DNA of 5,814 bases, from contig CAZWDO010000046.1 in NCBI GenBank assembly GCA_964632485.1, positions 1 to 5,814 of the forward strand, in the 5' to 3' direction. This document shows positions 1 to 5,814 of this stretch, piece after piece. The position numbers were made by a program, and so were the translations under genes. Position 1 is the first letter of the stretch. The number at the start of each line of letters is the position of its first letter. The notes below the pieces were generated by a model, which saw nothing but the letters and a program-made list of their open reading frames with translations, was not told the origin of the DNA and made no database searches. The DNA is from CAZWDO01 sp964632485 [NCBI: uncultured bacterium] (lineage in GTDB: Bacteria > JAGOEH01).

Positions 1-9
1 TTTTGTTAA

Positions 10-471
10 GTTGTTTTTAACCTCGTTCTCCATTTTCCGCTGAACCAATACACCAGCATGTTTGCCTGGCATTATAATCAATCGATTGAAAAATTTATAA
101 ATCCGTTTTTAAACGAAATCAGTCAAATGGTTTCGATTGATACCCAGCGTATTCATCTGGTAGGTCTCGAATCCGGCAGTGTTGCATTGGATTATTTCCG
201 TCGGAACCCATCTCGCCGTTTTGCCTCCTATACGTATATTACCCCCCTGGAGGGGATAAATAACTTGCAGATACCGATGGATTCAACCCCCATTTATGTG
301 ATTGACGCCCAAGACAATCAGTTTTTTGGAAATACTATCAATTACACCCGTCAATTAACCGGCCTGGGTTTTTCAGTGGATACGCTATTCACGGACGAGG
401 GAGAGACATTTATGATGTTAAGAGAGCGGGCTAAAATTTCCGCCTGGTTAATGAATCATTGGGCATTCTAA
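10..471 (+). pseudogene. C-terminal half of an alpha/beta-hydrolase-like protein, active-site residues replaced; probably truncated or decayed
   Basis: The first ATG is at 58 and gives 137 residues, but the frame is open back to a stop at 7-9 and the upstream codons read like protein. No Shine-Dalgarno precedes the ATG. I therefore mark the whole open stretch and treat the start as unresolved. The pattern fits the second half of a serine-hydrolase fold: an amphipathic helix, then a strand and turn like a nucleophile elbow (IHLVGLESGSVALDY, about residues 32-46), a strand leading to an acid residue (YVIDAQDNQFF, Asp86), and a C-terminal DEGETF followed by a helix. In active relatives the elbow is G-x-S-x-G and the last motif is EGH. 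Here those positions hold Glu38 and Glu116, so hydrolysis is unlikely. The N-terminal core strands and oxyanion hole are absent. It could be a remnant, the end of a gene broken by a frameshift just off the window, or a short non-catalytic protein. The fold call is by pattern only. Confidence 0.5.
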
Positions 472-481
472 GAGATTTTAT

Positions 482-1159
482 ATGATGTTGATAGCCCACT
501 GGTTTTCAAAAATTAGTTCCACCCCTAAAAGCGCTATTTCCTTCAATTTGCCTCAACTCAATCGAATTATTGAACTTTTAGAGAGTAGCGAAGCAAACTT
601 TTTCAAACAAGATAAATATATCCGGGACATTATGCTTTCATGGAATCAAATCTATGTGTATCGCTATGCGTTGATGGGTTCAATCCGGATCGTTTTCGGT
701 AAATTACTGCATGAAATATTGATGCATTTTGATCCTAACGGCACGATACAAAAACAGAATCCTGAAGCCAAAAAGAAAAACAAGATAAAGGACGTTGAAA
801 TTATTGAAGAATTATATAATGGGGGAAAAATTTTAGAAAATGATAAAGAATTATTGGATAGTATCCGAATTAAGCTCAATCTTGCCGTTCATTACGATCC
901 TTACAATCCTCAGGGAATCCCAATCTCCAGCGAAAAGGTCAAAGTATGTTTTGACTCTTTGCTGGAAGGGTTTGGGTTTTATCTACGTCTTAAAAATGTT
1001 ATTCCGCCAGTTGAATTGAATGCAGGGACCTCACCTGGCGAGAAAAGAAAAAAAGAGAAAGATATTAAAGAAAAGCCGGGTAACAGAAAAGATATTTTTT
1101 ACGGGATTATAATTGCGATTCTAATCATCGCATTACTATGGGTTCTGCTTAGTAAATAG
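482..1159 (+). CDS. Membrane-anchored protein with a DUF4145/HEPN-like helical domain
   Basis: This 225-residue protein begins ten bases after the preceding stop, so the two are probably co-transcribed. ATG codons at 482 and 485 compete, and only a weak purine stretch (agagat) lies upstream. Residues about 15-180 are predicted to be helical. The helix around RYALMGSIRIVFGKLLHEIL (residues 61-80, Arg69) and the later IRIKLNLAVHYDP (residues 128-140) resemble DUF4145, a HEPN-superfamily domain that typically shows helix...Arg...(R/G)NxxxH. Here the motif is L132-N133-xxx-H137, so Asn and His are kept but the Arg of RNxxxH ribonucleases is Leu. A Lys/Glu-rich linker (about 185-204) leads to one hydrophobic segment (about 205-223) and a two-residue tail, giving a tail-anchored layout with the domain in the cytoplasm. 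HEPN proteins include toxins, RNases and non-catalytic scaffolds; which applies here is unknown. No antitoxin-like partner is visible. No hairpin terminator follows the stop. Confidence 0.7.
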   Translation: MMLIAHWFSKISSTPKSAISFNLPQLNRIIELLESSEANFFKQDKYIRDIMLSWNQIYVYRYALMGSIRIVFGKLLHEILMHFDPNGTIQKQNPEAKKKNKIKDVEIIEELYNGGKILENDKELLDSIRIKLNLAVHYDPYNPQGIPISSEKVKVCFDSLLEGFGFYLRLKNVIPPVELNAGTSPGEKRKKEKDIKEKPGNRKDIFYGIIIAILIIALLWVLLSK

Positions 1160-1209
1160 AAACCAATTTAAAAACTAAATCCTTCGAGGTTTTGGAATGG
1201 TTTAATCTC

Positions 1210-1224
1210 TTGTATCGGATACAA
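1210..1224. repeat. Short perfect palindrome TTGTATC-G-GATACAA
   Basis: Seven-base arms are separated by one base, in the gene-free stretch 50 bp after the DUF4145-like gene. There is no T-tract on the plus strand, so it is not a typical terminator. It could be a protein-binding site or chance. It lies about 170 bp upstream of the predicted promoter, far for a simple operator. Confidence 0.25.
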
Positions 1225-1228
1225 AACA

Positions 1229-1344
1229 GTTACAACCCTGGCAATAATAATCAATGAGTTTTTAACCAATTCACGGACAACAATCTCACCCAAATCGAAA
1301 TATCCGGCTCAACATTCAGGGAAAGGCTGAGGGTAATGGTTAGC
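1229..1344 (+). pseudogene. Remnant of a histidine-kinase ATPase domain (N-box region), frameshifted
   Basis: Two adjacent reading frames together resemble a HisKA_2/HWE-type kinase ATPase domain. In the frame starting at 1229 one reads VTTLAIIINEFLTNS, which matches the N-box pattern (LIINELLTNSLKHAF in typical members). In the frame through 1270 one reads FTDNNLTQIEISGS, then RERLRVMV, which matches the strand pair that follows the N-box. The switch falls at about 1270-1273, where roughly four residues (the usual LKHA/LKYA) are missing, consistent with a small out-of-frame deletion. The expected DNGxG motif after RVMV is not found. Nothing recognisable of the phosphoacceptor domain remains upstream, and there is no start codon or ribosome site. 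The call rests on motif resemblance over about 35 residues, so chance similarity is possible. Confidence 0.38.
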
Positions 1345-1395
1345 TCTATTGTAACTCATTTTACAAATTTATTAAAATTAATTGATGAGGATTAG

Positions 1396-1423
1396 TTGAC
1401 ATTTATTGAAAAACAGCTATATT
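1396..1423 (+). promoter_or_regulatory. Sigma70-type promoter for the leader ORF and the CheB-CheR fusion
   Basis: A perfect -35 box TTGACA (1396-1401) is followed after 16 bases by TATATT (1418-1423). A second TATATT at 1423-1428 overlaps it but would be spaced 21 bases. Transcription would begin near 1430, giving about 70 nt of leader before the 31-codon ORF. A TATAAT at 1460-1465 lacks a convincing -35 partner. No flagellar-type sigma28 box was recognised here. Confidence 0.6.
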
Positions 1424-1484
1424 ATATTGAGACGATGTCAATGTTGCCGAACCCAACTTTATAATATCCACAGATGTTGAAATC

Positions 1485-1490
1485 AGGAGG
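1485..1490 (+). promoter_or_regulatory. Strong Shine-Dalgarno AGGAGG
   Basis: AGGAGG ends nine bases before the ATG at 1500. It is the best ribosome site visible in the window and belongs to the small leader ORF, not to the 970-residue gene, whose own ATG at 1588 is preceded by only a poor match (taagcggtatt). Confidence 0.7.
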
Positions 1491-1499
1491 ATATCAGGA

Positions 1500-1595
1500 A
1501 TGATTAAACGCAATCTGAACGAAAAAAACGAATCCATCATCGCCCCAAACAGGTATTCCCTTAAATACCGGGCATCTAAGCGGTATTATGACTGA
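1500..1595 (+). CDS. 31-residue leader ORF overlapping the CheB-CheR start (candidate translational-coupling peptide)
   Basis: ATG at 1500 opens 31 codons ending with TGA at 1593-1595, so the last eight bases overlap the ATG (1588) of the fusion gene in another frame. The peptide starts MIKRNLNEKNES and ends RASKRYYD. It is basic and polar, with no signal or membrane segment, and I do not recognise it. It has the strong AGGAGG just described, whereas the downstream gene lacks one. Ribosomes ending at 1595 could therefore re-initiate at 1588. An alternative is that this was once the N-terminus of the fusion, separated from it by a frameshift; relatives often carry a short Lys-rich stretch before the CheB domain. 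The frame is open back to 1431 but has no start codon before 1500. Confidence 0.5.
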   Translation: MIKRNLNEKNESIIAPNRYSLKYRASKRYYD

Positions 1596-4500
1596 TAAAA
1601 GAGTAGCCGACCTATCTTTTCCAATTGTCGGCATCGGAGCGTCCGCGGGCGGACTGGAAGCATTGAAACTTTTTTTTTCAAATGTTGACGTTTCATCGGC
1701 GATGGCTTATATTGTCGTTATCCACATCCCTCCAGACAAACCGAGTATGATGGCCGAAATCATTCAAAAAGTGTCGCCAATAACCGTCACTACCGCCCAG
1801 GATGGCGAGATCGTCAAGCCTGATCATGTGTATGTAGTTCCTCCGGGTAAAATTATCCATATATTTCAATCAACCTTTCAATTACTGGATATAACTAAAA
1901 CCCAGCCCACGATGGCTATTGATAATTTTTTTTGTTCATTGGCCCTTGATAAAAAAGCGTCAGCAGCGGGGATTATTCTTTCCGGTACGGGAACAGACGG
2001 AACAATCGGGATTCAGGAAATTAAACGGGTTGATGGATTGGTGCTGGTGCAGACCGAGAAATCGGCGGCTTATGACGGAATGCCCGGAAGCGCGATTGCC
2101 AGTGGAATTGCAGATGCCGTATGCAAACCGGAAGATATGCCGAAACTACTTCACCACTATTTCAACTATTTAATCCAGCTTGAGCATATCGAACCCCATT
2201 CCTCTGAAAACATCGAACAAAATTGGCTGAAAAAAATATTTTCACTCATTCGCGCGCGAACTGGCCATGACTTTGCAACCTATAAAAAGAATACCCTTAA
2301 AAGACGTATTAATCGCAGAATGGGAATGAATTTTATCAACAAAAATGAACAATATATCCATTTTCTACAAGAAAATCCGAACGAAGTCGATAAGCTTTTC
2401 CAGGAATTTCTGATAGGAGTGACCTCTTTTTTCCGGGATATAAAAGCGTATGATGCCCTTAAAACCGACATTCTGCCGGATATACTTTCAAAAATGGAAG
2501 ATAATTCAACTTTTCGGGTGTGGGTTCCGGGATGCTCAACGGGTGAAGAAGTATATTCGCTGGCCATTATCATCAAGGAAGTGATTGAACGAATGCCTCA
2601 AAAGATCAATCTGCAACTTTTTGGCACCGATATCAACGAGTTTTCGATAGAAAAAGCCCGGATGGGCCTTTATCCTGAAAGTATCGCCAGGGATGTCGGT
2701 GAAGAGCGCTTGAAGAAATATTTCACCCAGGAAGGACATTTTTTCCGAACCCACAAAGAAATTCGCGAGAGCGCAATATTTTCAACTCAAAATGTTCTGG
2801 GAGATCCGCCTTTTTCCCGCTTAAATATGCTTAGTTGCCGCAATTTACTGATTTATTTTGATTCAGACGCCCAAAAAAAAATAATGCCATTGTTCCACTA
2901 TACACTCCAAAAAGACGGAATTCTTTTTCTGGGTACATCTGAAACTATTGGCAATTTCACCCATCTTTTTCATCCCCTGGACAACCCCTATAAGATATTT
3001 AAACGGAAGGAAGTACCGCCATCACTGATCGGCTCGATCAATTTCCCCACAGGCTCAAACATGTCACTGGTAAAAACCAGTAGTCCCAAAGAAATCCCCC
3101 CATTTAAAAAAGAAACCGTCACAACATTAGCGCAGAGGGCAATTTTGGAGCAATTTACGCCCACATCGGTTCTGGTCGATCCCAGGGGAAATATTCTTCA
3201 TATCCACGGGCACACCGGCAAATACCTCGAACATACCAGCGGCCCCCCCAGCCATAACATTATTGATCTGGCGCGCGAGGGATTGCGGACAGAAATTTCG
3301 TTCGCCATCCGGAAATCCGCCTTAACTAAAAATCGAATTAGCCGTTATGGAATTATAGTTAAAACCGATACCGGCAATCAATCTGTCAACCTCCATGTGA
3401 TTTCACTCACACAACCACGGGAACTGGCCGATAATCTCATGGTGGTTTTTACCGATGCTGAAATGGAATCTGATTCCATTGAACAATCAGATACCCAGAG
3501 TGGTTCCGTGAATAAAAAACGGGAATTCCGGATTACTGAATTGGAACAGGAACTGCAGAATCTTCGGGAAAACCAGCAAACAATAGTCGAAGAACTGGAA
3601 TCATCCAATGAAGAACTTAAATCAACCAATGAGGAATTGCAGTCTTCCAATGAAGAACTGCAAAGCGCAAATGAAGAAATGGAGTCTTCAAAAGAGGAAT
3701 TGCAGTCCATGAATGAGGAAATGCAGACGATGAATGCCGAACTCCAAAGTAAACTTGAAGAACTTTACTCCATTAAGGATGATATGCGTAATTTGTTAAA
3801 CGGAATCGAAATAGCGACAATTTTTGTAGATAATCAAATGCGCATTAAACGCTACAATGAAACCGCCACCCAGATTATTAATTTAATCAATTCCGATATT
3901 GGCCGACCCCTGAAGCATATAGCCAACAACCTGGATTATGATACCATGTACTCCGATCTGCAGTCGGTTATTGATAAACTTGTCCCCTTTGAAACAGAAA
4001 TCATGACAAAAAATCATACCTGGTACATCATGCGAATAGTGCCCTACCGGACGATTGATAATCGAATTGATGGTGCCGTCCTTACGTTTTCCAATATCAG
4101 CAACCAGAAAATAATCCAATACGAACTCGAAGAAAAAGAATTGCTATTGCGCGCAATTTTTGACATGAGCTCTTATCCGATTGTAATCCTTGACGATCAA
4201 AATTCAGTAATAATCGCCAATAATTTTTTTTATCAGCTATTTCATATAACCACCGAAAATATTTTAGCGAAAGATTTTTTTTTACTCCAAAACAATATCT
4301 TTAAACATAGTAATTTGAAAAAGAAATTGGAGGATGCCCTGGTCGGGAAAGAAGATTTTATTTCAAGCCATTTCCGGCTTAATGACGGAACAAGTTGTCA
4401 GGCTCAGGGCAAGATTATTCATTTGGAGAAAAAAAATTCCTATCATATTTTGCTGCAGTTTTTAACCGGCCATTCAAACGAAGAAAAAAATAATAACTAA
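1588..4500 (+). CDS. CheB-CheR fusion: chemotaxis methylesterase/methyltransferase with coiled coil and PAS domains
   Basis: The 970-residue cytoplasmic protein should both methylate receptor glutamates using S-adenosylmethionine and remove those methyl groups. Residues about 10-190 are the CheB catalytic domain with an intact triad: Ser19 in GIGASAGG, His46 in VVIHIPPDK, and Asp137 in LSGTGTDG. Residues about 210-475 are CheR: N-terminal helices with TLKRRINRRM, the SAM-binding VPGCSTGEE (313-321), GTDI (Asp348) and CRNLLIYFD (417-425). A PAS-like segment (about 515-640) follows, then a heptad coiled coil (about 650-727), a PAS domain of the type usual in this family (about 730-840) and a final PAS (about 852-960). 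There is no CheB receiver domain, so phosphorylation by CheA is not the evident control; the PAS domains may sense a ligand or redox state. Many relatives continue into a histidine kinase or GGDEF domain, but this one stops. ATG 1588 is the only start that keeps the CheB domain, since the frame closes at 1516-1518 upstream. Confidence 0.95.
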   Translation: MTDKRVADLSFPIVGIGASAGGLEALKLFFSNVDVSSAMAYIVVIHIPPDKPSMMAEIIQKVSPITVTTAQDGEIVKPDHVYVVPPGKIIHIFQSTFQLLDITKTQPTMAIDNFFCSLALDKKASAAGIILSGTGTDGTIGIQEIKRVDGLVLVQTEKSAAYDGMPGSAIASGIADAVCKPEDMPKLLHHYFNYLIQLEHIEPHSSENIEQNWLKKIFSLIRARTGHDFATYKKNTLKRRINRRMGMNFINKNEQYIHFLQENPNEVDKLFQEFLIGVTSFFRDIKAYDALKTDILPDILSKMEDNSTFRVWVPGCSTGEEVYSLAIIIKEVIERMPQKINLQLFGTDINEFSIEKARMGLYPESIARDVGEERLKKYFTQEGHFFRTHKEIRESAIFSTQNVLGDPPFSRLNMLSCRNLLIYFDSDAQKKIMPLFHYTLQKDGILFLGTSETIGNFTHLFHPLDNPYKIFKRKEVPPSLIGSINFPTGSNMSLVKTSSPKEIPPFKKETVTTLAQRAILEQFTPTSVLVDPRGNILHIHGHTGKYLEHTSGPPSHNIIDLAREGLRTEISFAIRKSALTKNRISRYGIIVKTDTGNQSVNLHVISLTQPRELADNLMVVFTDAEMESDSIEQSDTQSGSVNKKREFRITELEQELQNLRENQQTIVEELESSNEELKSTNEELQSSNEELQSANEEMESSKEELQSMNEEMQTMNAELQSKLEELYSIKDDMRNLLNGIEIATIFVDNQMRIKRYNETATQIINLINSDIGRPLKHIANNLDYDTMYSDLQSVIDKLVPFETEIMTKNHTWYIMRIVPYRTIDNRIDGAVLTFSNISNQKIIQYELEEKELLLRAIFDMSSYPIVILDDQNSVIIANNFFYQLFHITTENILAKDFFLLQNNIFKHSNLKKKLEDALVGKEDFISSHFRLNDGTSCQAQGKIIHLEKKNSYHILLQFLTGHSNEEKNNN
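3601..3747 (+). repeat. Seven tandem 21-bp units encoding a heptad coiled coil
   Basis: Seven consecutive 21-base units encode heptads of the form SSNEELK, STNEELQ, SSNEELQ, SANEEME, SSKEELQ, SMNEEMQ and TMNAELQ (residues 672-720 of the fusion protein). An eighth, diverged unit (SKLEELY) follows. The pattern [S/T]-x-N-E-E-[L/M]-[Q/K] is typical of the linker in CheB-CheR-PAS proteins and should form a parallel coiled coil between the first PAS-like region and the next PAS. The units differ at the third codon position, so they are an old duplication held by selection, not a fresh slippage array. Confidence 0.85.
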
Positions 4501-4515
4501 AAATATGATGCCATT

Positions 4516-4580
4516 GATTTATAAATCCTCATGACGATATATGGTGATTATTGTCCCATGTCATTTGTGGATTTTAAATC
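4516..4580. repeat. Pair of related AT-rich palindromes after the fusion gene
   Basis: GATTTATAAATC (4516-4527) is a perfect 12-base palindrome and GATTTTAAATC (4570-4580) is a near copy one base shorter, 42 bases further on. They lie just after the stop of the CheB-CheR gene. They lack GC stems and T-tracts, so they are not intrinsic terminators. In AT-rich intergenic DNA they may be chance. Confidence 0.25.
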
Positions 4581-4618
4581 AACCGCTACCCAGGGCGATT
4601 ATCGAAAGTATAGGACAT

Positions 4619-4651
4619 AAAAAGCTGGGAGAAACAAGCGTTCCTCCCAGC
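4619..4651 (-). terminator. Rho-independent terminator of the chemoreceptor gene
   Basis: GCTGGGAG (4624-4631) pairs perfectly with CTCCCAGC (4644-4651) across a 12-base loop. On the minus strand the stem is followed at once by TTTTT (complement of 4619-4623). It starts 34 bases after the receptor's stop codon. On the plus strand the stem is followed by cggagacatataaaa with no T-tract, so it would terminate the CheB-CheR transcript poorly. No better plus-strand terminator was seen. Confidence 0.85.
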
Positions 4652-4685
4652 GGAGACATATAAAACTATTTAGTTAAAGATGCAA

Positions 4686-5814
4686 TTAATACTTGCCGAA
4701 CTCATCATCATCTAATTGAATGATATCATTGGGTTTAACGACTTTACTCGATTTTTCGGAAATCATGCCGCGATTTTGTTCGCCGGATTTTAGGGATTTA
4801 ACCTCAGATTGAGAGGCATTGAATCGTCCCTGGTTTCGGCCGGAATCAGCGGAACCGCTGATGCGGAACCGGTTGATCATGGCGCGCAACTGCACAGCCT
4901 GGCCGGTCAGCTCCTCTGACGCTGCGGCGCTTTCTTCGGCATTGGCGGTATTCTGCTGGGTTACCTGGGAAATCTGATTGAGACCCTGGTTGATTTGGGT
5001 GATCGCCTGGGCCTGTTCATTGGATGCGGCTGCGATTTCACTGACGACATCACCGGTTTTAGTCGAACCCGACACGATTTCCGCCAACACTTCATTGGTT
5101 TTGGAAGAGATTTGCTGGCCGTTCTCGGCGCGCTTTACCGCGCCCTCGATCATTTCGGCCGTTTCCTTGGCTGCCTTGGCGCTGCGGGCCGCCAAATTGC
5201 GCACTTCCTCGGCTACTACGGCAAAACCCTTGCCGTGCCGTCCCGCGCGAGCCGCTTCCACCGCTGCGTTCAAGGCCAGCAGATTGGTCTGGAACGCTAT
5301 TTCGTCAATCACTTTAATAATCTTCGAAATATTCTTGCTCGACTCATTGATCTCGGTCATGGCCTTCATCAAATCCTTCATCTGGGAATTGCCCTGGGTG
5401 GCTTGTTCCTTGGCTTTTTGCGCCAGAGTGTTGGCCATATTGGCATTTTCCGCATTGGTCTTGGTTTGCGCCGCCACTTCCTGCATGGAGCTGGAGGTTT
5501 CTTCCAACGACGCTGCCTGTTCGGTCGCGCCCTGGGACAAGGACTGGCTGGCGTTCGATACCTGTTGGGAGCCGGATGCTACCTGGTCGATAGCCACTTG
5601 CACAGCCGCTAATATCTGATTGATGTTATCCAGCGAGTTATTGAGCGCGTTTTTAATCAGCGTATGGTCTCCGCGATATTCACCGCGCACGCGGCCGGTT
5701 AAATCGCCCTGCTCCATCAACTGCAATACGTTCACCGCTTCCTTGATCGGTCCCAATACCGAATCGAGGGTCCCGTTAACGCCCTCCACCATCTTGCGAT
5801 AATCGCCCTGGTGT
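4686..5814 (-). CDS. Methyl-accepting chemotaxis protein, C-terminal part (5' end beyond the window)
   Basis: The frame is open to the right edge, so the ATG at 5790-5792 is internal and the sensor, membrane and first HAMP regions lie outside. Numbering from that Met, residues 1-60 are HAMP-like, with [15 protein letters not shown] followed by [13 protein letters not shown] long antiparallel coiled coil then runs from about 60 to 310. Its signalling tip is [20 protein letters not shown] followed by [20 protein letters not shown] (about 162-201), the part that contacts CheA and CheW. Two exact methylation-consensus sites are present, [10 protein letters not shown] (Glu97/Glu98) and [10 protein letters not shown] (Glu286/Glu287). 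A 57-residue polar, probably unstructured tail follows and ends DDDEFGKY. Base composition is visibly richer in GC than in the plus-strand genes. The gene is convergent with the CheB-CheR fusion, and the shared subject suggests enzyme and substrate. Confidence 0.96.
   Translation of the reverse strand, partial: HQGDYRKMVEGVNGTLDSVLGPIKEAVNVLQLMEQGDLTGRVRGEYRGDHTLIKNALNNSLDNINQILAAVQVAIDQVASGSQQVSNASQSLSQGATEQAASLEETSSSMQEVAAQTKTNAENANMANTLAQKAKEQATQGNSQMKDLMKAMTEINESSKNISKIIKVIDEIAFQTNLLALNAAVEAARAGRHGKGFAVVAEEVRNLAARSAKAAKETAEMIEGAVKRAENGQQISSKTNEVLAEIVSGSTKTGDVVSEIAAASNEQAQAITQINQGLNQISQVTQQNTANAEESAAASEELTGQAVQLRAMINRFRISGSADSGRNQGRFNASQSEVKSLKSGEQNRGMISEKSSKVVKPNDIIQLDDDEFGKY
4689..4703 (-). 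other. Candidate CheR/CheB tethering pentapeptide EFGKY at the receptor C-terminus
   Basis: The last five residues fit the x-aromatic-x-x-aromatic-COOH pattern known from the NWETF/NWESF tails of enterobacterial receptors, which dock CheR and the CheB linker. A flexible 50-residue linker precedes it, as in those receptors. Phe and Tyr replace Trp and Phe, so the function is inferred and not shown. Confidence 0.45.

Noticed and set aside
1435-1464. Nine-codon frame starting at the ATG at 1435
   Set aside because: It is too short, has no Shine-Dalgarno and starts almost at the predicted transcript start.
1460-1465. TATAAT as an alternative -10 box
   Set aside because: No acceptable -35 hexamer sits 15-19 bases upstream. 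The TTGACA/TATATT pair at 1396-1423 is far better.
3378-3710. Minus-strand Ser-rich open frame opposite the coiled coil
   Set aside because: It is the antisense reading of the heptad repeats (Glu and Leu codons become Ser-rich), with no ribosome site or recognisable domain.
3601-3747. CRISPR-like spaced repeat array
   Set aside because: The units are contiguous, have no spacers and code in frame for coiled-coil heptads.
4624-4651. Bidirectional terminator for both convergent genes
   Set aside because: The stem is symmetric, but only the minus strand has the T-tract. The plus strand continues with cggagacatataaaa.
4978-5619. Two long overlapping plus-strand open frames opposite the receptor gene (about 205-213 codons)
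   Set aside because: They mirror the receptor's GC-rich, Ala-rich codons and have low-complexity Ala/Leu/Gly/Arg content. The minus-strand frame has unmistakable receptor motifs.

Overview
The window reads as a chemosensory locus from a Gram-negative bacterium. The plus-strand part is fairly AT-rich and the minus-strand gene at the right is visibly richer in GC. Long CheB-CheR-PAS fusions and chemoreceptors with HAMP-like repeats and acidic C-terminal tails are common in Desulfobacterota and other environmental proteobacteria. That placement is a guess, because no rRNA or other phylogenetic marker is present.

Layout, left to right. (1) Positions 10-471 (+) hold the C-terminal half of an alpha/beta-hydrolase-like protein. 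Its nucleophile Ser and catalytic His positions both appear to be Glu, so it looks like a pseudoenzyme or a decaying gene. (2) Ten bases later, 482-1159 (+) encodes a 225-residue protein with a DUF4145/HEPN-like helical domain and a C-terminal membrane anchor. (3) The stretch 1160-1499 has no intact gene. It holds what looks like a frameshifted scrap of a histidine-kinase ATPase domain (about 1229-1344), a small palindrome, and a good sigma70-type promoter (1396-1423). (4) A strong Shine-Dalgarno at 1485-1490 precedes a 31-codon ORF (1500-1595) whose end overlaps the next gene's start. (5) Positions 1588-4500 (+) encode a 970-residue fusion: CheB methylesterase, CheR methyltransferase, PAS-like region, heptad-repeat coiled coil, and two more PAS domains. 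It has no kinase or receiver domain. (6) A short convergent intergenic region contains a rho-independent terminator serving the minus strand. (7) Positions 4686-5814 (-) hold the 3' part of a methyl-accepting chemotaxis protein that runs off the right edge.

How the parts fit: the receptor carries consensus methylation sites and ends in a flexible tail with an aromatic-x-x-aromatic C-terminus. The neighbouring CheB-CheR fusion has all the residues expected for adding and removing methyl groups on such a receptor. The pairing is plausible but inferred only from adjacency. The two left-hand genes have no evident link to chemosensing. I saw no CRISPR array, tRNA, rRNA, transposase or integrase. 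The most unusual items are the overlapping leader ORF, the kinase remnant, the active-site-less hydrolase and the membrane-anchored HEPN-like protein.
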